Assembly (NCBI RefSeq): GCF_018070025.1
Contig: NZ_JAGPYQ010000002.1
Location: 2,356,001 to 2,420,000, forward strand
Reading direction: 5' to 3'
DNA: 64,000 nt
Source of the DNA: Streptomyces liliiviolaceus
Lineage (GTDB): Bacteria > Actinomycetota > Actinomycetes > Streptomycetales > Streptomycetaceae
Position 1 is the first letter of the stretch, and the number at the start of each line of letters is the position of its first letter. A program made the position numbers and the translations under genes. The notes beneath the pieces are model-generated. The model ran no database searches and had not been told where the DNA came from. It worked only from the letters and a program-made list of their open reading frames with translations. Below, piece by piece: positions 57,509 to 64,000 of the stretch.

Positions 57509-58273
57509 ATGACCGAGCCGTCCGCTGAGTCCCTCCTCTTCGACGTAGCACCCCCGCCCACGCCCGTCGAACGGCTGCTCCACCTGGCCGGCCAGTACAC
57601 CCAGCACAACGATGCGCTCGACCTCCTTCTGCGCGCCGGCGCCCCGCCCGCACCGGATGCCCACGCTGCCTCCGCACAGCAGCTGGCCACCGACACCCTG
57701 TCCGCCATCAAGGCGATCCAGGACCAACGGCTGTACAAAAGCGTCGAGTTGGCCGAGACGGTGATGCGGCTCAAGCAACTCGCCTTCCTCACCAGCGCCT
57801 CGACCGAACTCAGGACCTTGCCCGCTCGTGAGCTGACCGCGCTGGCCCCGGAAGCCGCCGTCAGCTGCGCCGTGACGCTCGCCGCCGAGACCCGGCGGCG
57901 CCGCGGGGCCGCCGCGCCGGCCCCCGACGGCCTGCTGACCACCGTGCAGCACACGGCTCTGGCCGAGATCGCTTGCGGACGCGTCGTGGCCAGCAGCTCT
58001 CTGGGCCGCGAATTCACCGGCTCCCGTGAACCCAAGGTGCTGATGAGCACCCTGCGCTCCCTGGAGGCGCAGGGCCTGGCCGAGCGGACCGCGCACGCGG
58101 CGCCCTCCGCCTACGTCGGCGGCCCGGCCCTGGACCGCGTGCGGCTCACCCCGGCCGGCATCACCGCCCTGGCCTCGGTCATCGACGCGTCCGGGGCCGG
58201 GCCGAGCGCGGCGCCCAGCACCGCACCCCGCCCTCTTCCTGCCGCCACACAAGCAGCCACACGAAGCCGCTGA
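57509..58273 (+). CDS. Winged-helix-like protein (delta family 1)
   Basis: 254 aa. A helical N-terminal half (VERLLHLAGQYTQHNDALDLLLRAG...LAETVMRLKQLAFLTSASTEL) is followed by a winged-helix-like end: LTTVQHTALAEIACGRVVASSSLGREFTGS...LMSTLRSLEAQGLAERTA...DRVRLTPAGITALASV. The same plan occurs in 59167 and 60136. DNA binding is inferred from the wing-like LTPAG block. It follows the coupling-protein gene by 81 bases. Confidence 0.65.
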   Translation: MTEPSAESLLFDVAPPPTPVERLLHLAGQYTQHNDALDLLLRAGAPPAPDAHAASAQQLATDTLSAIKAIQDQRLYKSVELAETVMRLKQLAFLTSASTELRTLPARELTALAPEAAVSCAVTLAAETRRRRGAAAPAPDGLLTTVQHTALAEIACGRVVASSSLGREFTGSREPKVLMSTLRSLEAQGLAERTAHAAPSAYVGGPALDRVRLTPAGITALASVIDASGAGPSAAPSTAPRPLPAATQAATRSR

Positions 58274-58293
58274 ACCTTCACTGGAGCTATCCC

Positions 58294-58434
58294 ATCCCTA
58301 CGCCCGCACTCGACCAGCAGAGGACCACCGTCACCGAGCTGGGGCAGCGGGCCCCGGCCCAGCATGACGCCGCGCTGAAGACCGCGGTCACCGCACCGCC
58401 CAGGGCGGCCCTCACGCAGGGAGCCCACCGGTGA
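58294..58434 (+). CDS. Small ORF with ATC start preceding a DUF317 gene
   Basis: GGAG lies 7 bases before ATC 58294. The 46-aa product (PTPALDQQRTTVTELGQRAPAQ...) has no upstream NTG; its stop overlaps GTG 58431 of the DUF317 gene (GTGA). It is the third DUF317 gene in the window preceded by a small overlapping ORF. Confidence 0.4.
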   Translation: MPTPALDQQRTTVTELGQRAPAQHDAALKTAVTAPPRAALTQGAHR

Positions 58435-59141
58435 CCTCGCATGCGCCCGACGATCGGGTCATCGTCTCCCCGCGCTACATGGCAGGCGCCGGCGACCGGC
58501 TCGCCGACGTGTTCGGCCCCCTGATCCACCTTTTCGGCTGGTCCGCGCAGCACGATGCCGCCACCGGCTACACCACGATCGACAGCCCCGACGGCAGCAT
58601 GTTCATCGACTTCGACCCCCTCCAGCCCCTCGGCCGGTGGTGGACGATCGCCCATCACGAGCCGTACTGGGACGTGCGATTCAGCCGGCAGGCTCCTCTG
58701 GAGGCCGTCGCCGCCGTCACCCAGGCTCTGCCGCAACTGCTCGGCGATACCCGGCATGCCGAGCGCATCCCGATCACGGACATGCCCCTGAACCAGCTCG
58801 CGGAGCTCAACGACTGGTCCGTTGAGGACGGTGTCCTGACCTCACCGGACGGTTACTGCCACCTCCTGCCCACACCCGATGAGGACATCGCCTGGCGGGC
58901 CGAGCACACCTTCTTCGAGAAGCAGCCGCTGGCCACCTTCACACGTGACGCACCCGAGGGACTCGTCCGGAACTTCTTCGCCCACCTGACGGAACCGGCG
59001 GTGGAACGGGACTTCGCCGACATCCTCTTCAGCACGCGATACGAACACAGCGGCCTGATCACCCCGGCCGGCGGAGCCGCGATCAATCCGCACGTCGATC
59101 ACGCCCTCGCTCAGCTCGTCAGCCCCGGCCGACGCCGCTGA
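58431..59141 (+). CDS. DUF317-family protein
   Basis: 236 aa. DRVIVSPRYMAGAGDRLADVFGPLIHLFGWSAQHDAATGYTTIDSPDGSMFIDFDPLQPLGRWWTIAHHEPYWDVRFSRQAPLEAVAAVTQALPQLLG is one unit; DWSVEDGVLTSPDGYCHLLPTPDEDIAWRAEHTF...APEGLVRNFFAHLTEP a second. It is the closest paralogue of 60969, and the pair alternates with winged-helix genes. Confidence 0.75.
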   Translation: MTSHAPDDRVIVSPRYMAGAGDRLADVFGPLIHLFGWSAQHDAATGYTTIDSPDGSMFIDFDPLQPLGRWWTIAHHEPYWDVRFSRQAPLEAVAAVTQALPQLLGDTRHAERIPITDMPLNQLAELNDWSVEDGVLTSPDGYCHLLPTPDEDIAWRAEHTFFEKQPLATFTRDAPEGLVRNFFAHLTEPAVERDFADILFSTRYEHSGLITPAGGAAINPHVDHALAQLVSPGRRR

Positions 59142-59166
59142 ATCACCACCTGCCCCGGAGCCATCC

Positions 59167-59985
59167 CTGACAGAAAAGACCCTCTCCCTTGAGCCCGCCG
59201 AACAACTCCTGACGCTGGCAGCCGACTTCACACTCTTCAACGACGCCCACCTGCCGCACGCTCTCAACGGCACCACACCCACCACGCTGCTCGACACCCA
59301 GACCACCTCGGCGCAGAACCTGGCCCATTGCGCCCTGATCATCGTGAACACGCTCAACGCCCAGTCGATGTACCACAGCCCCGACATCCGCGCGGTGTAC
59401 GCCCGTGTGCGGCAGCTCGCCCATCTCGCGACCGACGCAGCCAACCACCTCATCGACGCCGCCGGGATTCTCGACCACACCCGCGAGGGGCTGCCCATCG
59501 AGCTGGGCGACGGCTTCCTGGCGGTCCTGACCGAGCAGCAGGCCCGGCACGAGGCCGGCCGACGCTTCACCCTCGTTGCCAGTCTCACTGCCCTGGGCTC
59601 CTCGGACGCTCTGGCAACGGCCGAACTCTTCGTTGCCGAACGCCGGCGCCGCGGCTTCGTGCCCGAGCATCAGCCGCCTGCGCGCTCGCACGCGCAGAGC
59701 ACCACCCTGCGCGCGGTTGCCCGCGGCGACGTCGCGATCAGCAACGGCAAGCCCTGCCTGCGCCGCGAGGACATCCGCGTCAGCATCAGCACCATCCGTG
59801 CCCTGGAAAACCGCGAGCTGGTGGCGCGCGAGGACTGCCCGGACTGGTTCCGCGACGAGCGCCTCCACCTCACCGCGACCGGGCGCCGCGACCTCGCCGC
59901 GTCCTTCGCCCAGCCCCGCCGAACCAGCCTGTCCATACGCCCAGCCTCGCTCCCGCCGACGGCCGCCGCCAGCCGTTCGCGCTGA
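59167..59985 (+). CDS. Winged-helix-like protein (delta family 2), CTG start
   Basis: CTG 59167 lies 6 bases after GGAG and gives TEKTLSLEPAEQLLTLAADFTLFNDAHLPHALNG; the first canonical start (GTG 59344) would remove this well-biased part. 272 aa. The middle is helical (AVYARVRQLAHLATDAANHLIDAAGIL) and the end wing-like: TTLRAVARGDVAISNGKPCLRREDIRVSISTIRALENRELVARED...RLHLTATGRRDLA. Related to 57509 and 60136. Confidence 0.62.
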   Translation: MTEKTLSLEPAEQLLTLAADFTLFNDAHLPHALNGTTPTTLLDTQTTSAQNLAHCALIIVNTLNAQSMYHSPDIRAVYARVRQLAHLATDAANHLIDAAGILDHTREGLPIELGDGFLAVLTEQQARHEAGRRFTLVASLTALGSSDALATAELFVAERRRRGFVPEHQPPARSHAQSTTLRAVARGDVAISNGKPCLRREDIRVSISTIRALENRELVAREDCPDWFRDERLHLTATGRRDLAASFAQPRRTSLSIRPASLPPTAAASRSR

Positions 59986-60135
59986 ATCTCACCGACGGCC
60001 TGAACGACGTCGCCGCCGTCTTCGCCTCTCCCCTGTGCCCCCGCTCACCGTAAGGACCCTCTGCAGGGTGACTACGGCACAGCCTCCTCATCCACCGCTC
60101 CGGTCGCATCCCGCCGATCATCCAGGAGACACACC

Positions 60136-60972
60136 ATCGCCATCCAGCTCACTGACGTGCCCGTTCAGATTGACCGACTGCGCCAGCTCGGCGCCGCCTT
60201 CACCGCCTTGAAAGACGCCGTCACCGCCCTCGAAGCACGCCCCGGCGCCGACCTGCTGGCACAACTCAGCCCGAAGATCGGCCAGGCCCACCAGCTCATC
60301 ACCCGCACCCTGCAGCAGCTGAGCGACCTCAGCACGAGCCAGTACGCCGCCATCCCGGGCAGCAGGACTGCTCTGGACGCTCTGCGCGCCGTCGTCGACC
60401 CGGCCGCCATGGCTGCCTCGTACCTCGCCTCCGCGGTGGCGGAAAACCCTCTGGACGGCGCCGGCTTGGCCGGCGGTTCGTCGGCGGACGCGGATTCAGT
60501 CCGCAAGGCCCGGCATGCCTCGGCCGCTCCTGCCCTGACCGAGGCGCTCACCCGGGCCGCCAACTGTCTCGACCTCAGCGCGACCGGCTGCCTCTATACC
60601 GCCTCGGGCGTCAGCCGTGACCTCGCCAGAAGCCCCGAGTACCTGGCGACCTTGCCTCGTCTGACTCCCGCCCAGTACACAGCTCTGGAGAAGATCGCCC
60701 AGGGAGGTGCCCGCATCTCCAAGTCGCTGCGCGGCGATCGACACACCATCTGGGCCGGCGACAACAGCACCCTGCACGCCAAGCCCTTCGACGTCCTCGA
60801 AAAGCACCACCTCGTCCGTCTCCGGGGCCAGGGCTCGCTCGGCGGCCAGGACATCACGGTCACCGCCGCCGGACACCTGGCTCTGACCGCCCAGAAGCCT
60901 CGCACCCAGACCGCATCCGCACAGATGCCGCCCGCCCCGGTCACGGCCGATACGGCCCGAAAGCGGCGATGA
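60136..60972 (+). CDS. Winged-helix-like protein (delta family 3), ATC start
   Basis: ATC 60136 lies 6 bases after AGGAGA and yields AIQLTDVPVQIDRLRQLGAAFTALKDAVTALEA; GTG 60157 is the first canonical start but has no ribosome binding site. 278 aa. Helical N-terminal half, then LTPAQYTALEKIAQGGARISKSLRGDRHTIWAGDNSTLHAKPFDVLEKHHLVRLRGQGSLGGQDITVTAAGHLALTAQ, the wing-like end shared by the family. The stop overlaps the DUF317 start (ATGA). Confidence 0.65.
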   Translation: MAIQLTDVPVQIDRLRQLGAAFTALKDAVTALEARPGADLLAQLSPKIGQAHQLITRTLQQLSDLSTSQYAAIPGSRTALDALRAVVDPAAMAASYLASAVAENPLDGAGLAGGSSADADSVRKARHASAAPALTEALTRAANCLDLSATGCLYTASGVSRDLARSPEYLATLPRLTPAQYTALEKIAQGGARISKSLRGDRHTIWAGDNSTLHAKPFDVLEKHHLVRLRGQGSLGGQDITVTAAGHLALTAQKPRTQTASAQMPPAPVTADTARKRR

Positions 60973-61730
60973 GCGGGTTCGCCCCAACAGACCGTGTCCT
61001 TGTCTCCCCGCGCCATCTGGCCGGCGCCGGAACCGACCCTCTCCGTGACGCCCTCGGCCCGTTGATCCGCCTGTTCGGCTGGAGCCACACCCACGACGCG
61101 GCCACCGGGCACATCACCCTGGACAGCCCGCGCCACGGCGCCTTCATCGACTTCACCCCCTCCAACCCGCACGGCCCCTGGTGGAGCATCAGTCACCACG
61201 AGCCCTACTGGCAGGCCCAGTTCGGCCGGCACACACCGATCGAGGCCATCTCCGCCTTCACCCAGGCACTGCCCCAGTTCCTGGGCGACACCCGGCACGC
61301 GGACCGCATCCCGCTCTCCACGAACACTCTCGTGGAAAGCGCCCGCCTCAACGGCTGGCACATGACAGCCAATGCGGAAGCAACCGTGTTCACCTCCGCG
61401 GACGGCCACTGCGTCCTCACCCATGAACCCCACGCCGACCTCCGCTGGCAGATCCGCCACCGCCTGGCCGACGATGCCGACACCGCCTGGTTCGCCTCCG
61501 CCACCCAGGCCACCCCTGCCCGGCTCGTCAGCCAGTTCTTCGCCCAACTGGCCAGCACCACCCCGGTGCAGCGGCTCTTCAAGGACCTGCCCGCCCGCAC
61601 CCGGACCCACCCGGATGCACAGATCACGCCCGCGGCCGGCGCACCCGCCGAAGCACGCCCCGCGCCCGTGAAGGCCACTCAGGAACCCGCTGCGGCGCGT
61701 CATCCCACCGCTCGCACACACCGCCGCTAA
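60969..61730 (+). CDS. DUF317-family protein
   Basis: 253 aa. DRVLVSPRHLAGAGTDPLRDALGPLIRLFGWSHTHDAATGHITLDSPRHGAFIDFTPSNPHGPWWSISHHEPYWQAQFGRHTPIEAISAFTQALPQFLG closely parallels 58431; a second unit begins LNGWHMTANAEATVFTSADGHCVLTHEP. Coupled by ATGA to the winged-helix gene. Alternation of delta-family and DUF317 genes suggests that they function as pairs. Confidence 0.76.
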   Translation: MSGFAPTDRVLVSPRHLAGAGTDPLRDALGPLIRLFGWSHTHDAATGHITLDSPRHGAFIDFTPSNPHGPWWSISHHEPYWQAQFGRHTPIEAISAFTQALPQFLGDTRHADRIPLSTNTLVESARLNGWHMTANAEATVFTSADGHCVLTHEPHADLRWQIRHRLADDADTAWFASATQATPARLVSQFFAQLASTTPVQRLFKDLPARTRTHPDAQITPAAGAPAEARPAPVKATQEPAAARHPTARTHRR

Positions 61731-61786
61731 CACCCCTGCGCCCAGTGGCGCTACCGCCATGCCACCTCTCCCGCAAGGAAGTCCCC

Positions 61787-62722
61787 ATTTCTGCTCTTCC
61801 CGCGCTCACCTGCATATCGCTCGGCGCCGGCGTCCAGTCCAGCGCCATGCTCGCCCTCTCCGCCGAAGGAATCCTCCCGAAAGTCGACTACGCCATATTC
61901 GCCGACACAGGATGGGAACCCAAGGCCGTCTACACCCATCTCGACCGGCTCGAAAAGGAGATCGCCACACCTGCCGGGATACCCATCCTCCGGGTGTCCT
62001 CCGGCAATATCCGCAACGACGCACTCGATCCGGATCACCGGTTCGCCTCCATGCCGCTCTACATCCTCAACCAGGACGGGAAGCAGGGCATGACCAGGCG
62101 CCAGTGCACCGGGCAATACAAGATCAAGCCGATCAAGAAGAAGGTCCGGGAACTCCTCGGATACCCCTACCCACAGCGGATCCCGAACGGAATTTTCGTC
62201 GAACAGTGGGTCGGCATATCCACCGACGAGTTCCATCGCGCCAAGGACGCCGACGTCCGCTACATGCGCAACCGGCACCCGCTCATAGACCTCAACTGGT
62301 CGCGCACGGACGCCACCCGGTACCTGGATTCCATCGGCCTCGAAAGCACTCCGAAGTCGAGCTGCCTGGGCTGTCCGTTCCACGGTAACGCGCAGTGGAG
62401 ACATATCCGGGACACCAGCCCCGCAGAGTGGCAGGACGTCGTGGAATTCGACGCCGCCATCCGGGCGGGAAACGCCCGGGCGAACGCGAGCGGCAACCCG
62501 CTGCTGGGGCAGGCGTTCCTGCACCGCTCCCGCGTGCCCCTCGACCAGGCTCCCATCGACCACGTCACCGCCGCGGAACAGGCCGCGCGCCAGCACGAAC
62601 CGCCCGACTCCGAGGACGCCGACGAGGTGGAGCAGGGGGTGGTGGACGGCTGCTCGCCGTGGGCGTGCCGCGGGGAGGCGGACGCCGAACTGGTGCAGGA
62701 CGACTTCGGGCTGACGTCGTGA
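61787..62722 (+). CDS. PAPS-reductase-like (PP-loop) protein, ATT start
   Basis: 311 aa. TCISLGAGVQSSAMLALSAEGILPKVDYAIFADTGWEP carries the modified PP-loop (SxGxxSS) of phosphoadenylyl-sulfate-reductase relatives; QCTGQYKIKPIKKKVRELLG, VEQWVGISTDEFHRAKD, HPLIDLNWSRTDATRYL and SSCLGCPFHGNAQWRHI complete the family, common in actinophages. CxxCPF Cys residues may bind metal. AGGAAG is 5 bases before ATT 61787; GTG 61745 in the same frame is the canonical alternative. Coupled (GTGA) to a C5 methyltransferase, so a nucleic-acid modification role is possible. Confidence 0.72.
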   Translation: MSALPALTCISLGAGVQSSAMLALSAEGILPKVDYAIFADTGWEPKAVYTHLDRLEKEIATPAGIPILRVSSGNIRNDALDPDHRFASMPLYILNQDGKQGMTRRQCTGQYKIKPIKKKVRELLGYPYPQRIPNGIFVEQWVGISTDEFHRAKDADVRYMRNRHPLIDLNWSRTDATRYLDSIGLESTPKSSCLGCPFHGNAQWRHIRDTSPAEWQDVVEFDAAIRAGNARANASGNPLLGQAFLHRSRVPLDQAPIDHVTAAEQAARQHEPPDSEDADEVEQGVVDGCSPWACRGEADAELVQDDFGLTS

Positions 62723-63921
62723 CGGTGGTGGATCTGTTCGCCGGGCCGGGCGGCTGGAGTCACGCCCTGGCCGTTCTGGGGGTCCGTGATGTCGGCCTGG
62801 AGTGGGACCGGTGGGCCTGTACCACCCGGGCCCGGGCGGGTCTGTTGACGCTGCGGACGGATGTGGCGCTGTATCCGGTGTGGCCGTGGGTGGGCCGTAC
62901 GCGGGGGCTGATCGCCAGTCCGCCGTGCCAGGCATGGTCGATGGCCGGCAAGCGTCTCGGACGGGTGGACCAGCCGCTCGTGCATCAGGCGGTCGCCGAC
63001 CTCGCCGCCGGACGCGATACCCGCGCCGCGCTACTGGCCGCCTGCCGGGACCCGCGCTCCCTGCTGGCCGCCGAGCCCATGCGTTATCTCTACGCCTTGC
63101 ACCGGGCGGGTGAGCCGGAGTGGGTGGCGATAGAGGAGGTACCCGACGTCCTGCCGCTATGGCGGCAGTACGCGGCCGTCCTGCGCGCCTGGGGATTCTC
63201 GGTGTGGGCCGGCATCCTCAACGCCGCCGACTACGGTGTCCCCCAGACCAGACGCCGGGCGATCCTTCTCGCCTCCCGCATCCGCACCGCCCAGCCGCCA
63301 CCTCCCACGCACGCCCGGGTCGCCGAGCCCGAGTCGCTGTTCGGCGCGGGTCGGGCCCGATGGGTCAGCATGGCCCAGGCCCTCGGCTGGGGCGCCACCG
63401 ACCGGCCCGTGCCCACCGTGTGCGCCGGCGGCGGGCCCGGCGGCGGCCCCGAGCCCTTCCCCTCCGGCTCCCGCCAGACCCTCATCACCGCCCGCGACCG
63501 CGGACTGTGGCTGCCACGCAACACCCCCACCAACGCAGCGCCCCGACCCGCCTCCAGCACGGCCACCCGCTGGAGGTGGGCCCTGCGCAGCAACAACCAG
63601 GCCAACGCCACCGTCCGGACGCTGGACGAGCCCGCCGGGACGCTGTTCTTCGGTCACCGCTCCAACGAATGCACCTGGATCGCCGAGCCCGTCCAGGACC
63701 CGCCCACCGAGGAGTCCCCGGCGGTGCCGGAACCGATCCGGATCACCGCCCGCGAGGCCGGACTCCTGCAGACCTTTCCCTCCGACTACCCCTGGGCCGG
63801 GAACAAGAGCCAGCAGTTCTCCCAGATCGGCAACGCCGTCCCCCCGCTGCTCGCCGCCCATCTACTGGCCCCACACCTCGAAACCCCCCTGGACCCCGAC
63901 GCCTTCACCCTGGCGGCCTGA
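62719..63921 (+). CDS. DNA (cytosine-5) methyltransferase
   Basis: 400 aa. VVDLFAGPGGWSHAL (motif I, about 3-17), GLIASPPCQAWSMAGKR (motif IV, catalytic Cys, about 60-76), WVAIEEVPDVLP (motif VI, with EEV for ENV), YGVPQTRRRAILLA (motif VIII) and SQIGNAVPPLLAAHLL (motif X). Length and order are those of a bacterial C5 methyltransferase. GTG 62719 overlaps the preceding stop. No restriction endonuclease gene is seen beside it. It may protect the element during transfer. Confidence 0.85.
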   Translation: MTVVDLFAGPGGWSHALAVLGVRDVGLEWDRWACTTRARAGLLTLRTDVALYPVWPWVGRTRGLIASPPCQAWSMAGKRLGRVDQPLVHQAVADLAAGRDTRAALLAACRDPRSLLAAEPMRYLYALHRAGEPEWVAIEEVPDVLPLWRQYAAVLRAWGFSVWAGILNAADYGVPQTRRRAILLASRIRTAQPPPPTHARVAEPESLFGAGRARWVSMAQALGWGATDRPVPTVCAGGGPGGGPEPFPSGSRQTLITARDRGLWLPRNTPTNAAPRPASSTATRWRWALRSNNQANATVRTLDEPAGTLFFGHRSNECTWIAEPVQDPPTEESPAVPEPIRITAREAGLLQTFPSDYPWAGNKSQQFSQIGNAVPPLLAAHLLAPHLETPLDPDAFTLAA

Positions 63922-64000
63922 TGCCCCCTCCTCGCGATCCCGGCCAGGACGACCACCTCGCTCCCGGCACCGTCCCCGCACCGCGAGCGGTCTTCCACGC
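63921..64000 (+). CDS. Start of a gene cut by the window edge
   Basis: ATG 63921 overlaps the methyltransferase stop (TGATG). Only 26 codons are visible (MPPPRDPGQDDHLAPG...), a Pro/Asp-rich start without recognisable domain. Coupling suggests a functional link to the PAPS-reductase-like and methyltransferase genes. Confidence 0.5.
   Translation, partial: MPPPRDPGQDDHLAPGTVPAPRAVFH

Noticed and set aside
57477..57512. An 11-codon ATT-initiated leader before the 57509 gene
   Set aside because: It has GGGAGA at good spacing and an ATGA overlap, but it is too short to separate from chance; ATG 57509 suffices.
60068..60211. GTG-initiated 47-codon ORF overlapping the 60136 gene
   Set aside because: Pro/Ser-rich translation is the shadow of the 60136 frame; the ATC 60136 gene explains the ribosome binding site.
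1..64000. tRNA, rRNA, CRISPR array, replication or partition genes, classical insertion sequence
   Set aside because: I looked for conserved tRNA arms, evenly spaced repeats, Rep/ParA motifs and DDE transposase motifs and saw none, but a covariance or profile search would be needed to exclude them.

Overview
The window looks like a streptomycete replicon. Evidence: very high G+C with strong third-position bias, frequent GTG/TTG starts, ATGA/GTGA stop-start overlaps, and families typical of Streptomyces plasmids and integrative elements (DUF317, DUF4913, actinobacterial T4SS proteins, zinc-finger recombinase trio). No rRNA, tRNA, CRISPR array, replication gene or partition gene was found, so neither the element ends nor its replication mode can be read from this window.

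Left part (0-14.5 kb): a small cluster of hypothetical genes with an ATPase-fold protein; an amino-acid permease / glutamine-synthetase-like / CPBP-like operon (2.9-6.9 kb) preceded by degenerate copies of the permease 5' end; a tandem array of endonuclease/exonuclease/phosphatase (EEP) genes alternating with HExxH zinc metallopeptidase genes (6.9-10.9 kb), separated by strong hairpins and containing one internally deleted and one frameshifted EEP copy; then convergent murF and murC paralogues whose stop codons overlap, and a short HTH gene.

Middle minus-strand part (14.8-25.3 kb): a DUF317 protein coupled to an ATP-grasp ligase; a coupled trio of a two-domain winged-helix regulator, a second putative regulator and an MFS exporter; three small paralogues in tandem; a decayed secreted SH3-like gene; a RelE/ParE-like protein coupled to a DUF4913 protein; and an adenine/cytosine-N4 type DNA methyltransferase.

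Right part (25.3-64 kb), mostly plus strand: a perfect 26-bp palindrome, then a conjugation-type T4SS operon (NlpC/P60 hydrolase with lysozyme-like region, small membrane protein, VirB8-like, VirB6/TrbL-like, SCO6880-like, VirB4-like ATPase). A three-gene tyrosine-recombinase module lies in opposite orientation at 33.0-36.2 kb. A long run of cargo follows: lipoprotein, several paralogous small families, a MoxR-type AAA ATPase coupled to a VWA protein that also carries an HExxH motif, six more DUF317 proteins, a VirD4/TraG coupling ATPase, three winged-helix-like paralogues, a PAPS-reductase-like protein and a C5 cytosine methyltransferase.

The most unusual observations are: (i) repeated use of near-cognate start codons (ATC, ATT, ATA, CTG) after good ribosome binding sites in the 38-62 kb cluster, which also uncovers genes with no upstream ATG/GTG/TTG; (ii) a 52-bp promoter/operator-like element present in two copies 25 kb apart (43/52 identical); (iii) the EEP-zincin tandem array with an exact deletion scar; (iv) a MoxR/VWA-zincin pair inside the conjugation region; (v) tandem DUF317 genes each preceded by a tiny overlapping ORF. 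Several genes carry single-base frameshifts, some at G runs, and these should be checked against reads before being called pseudogenes.
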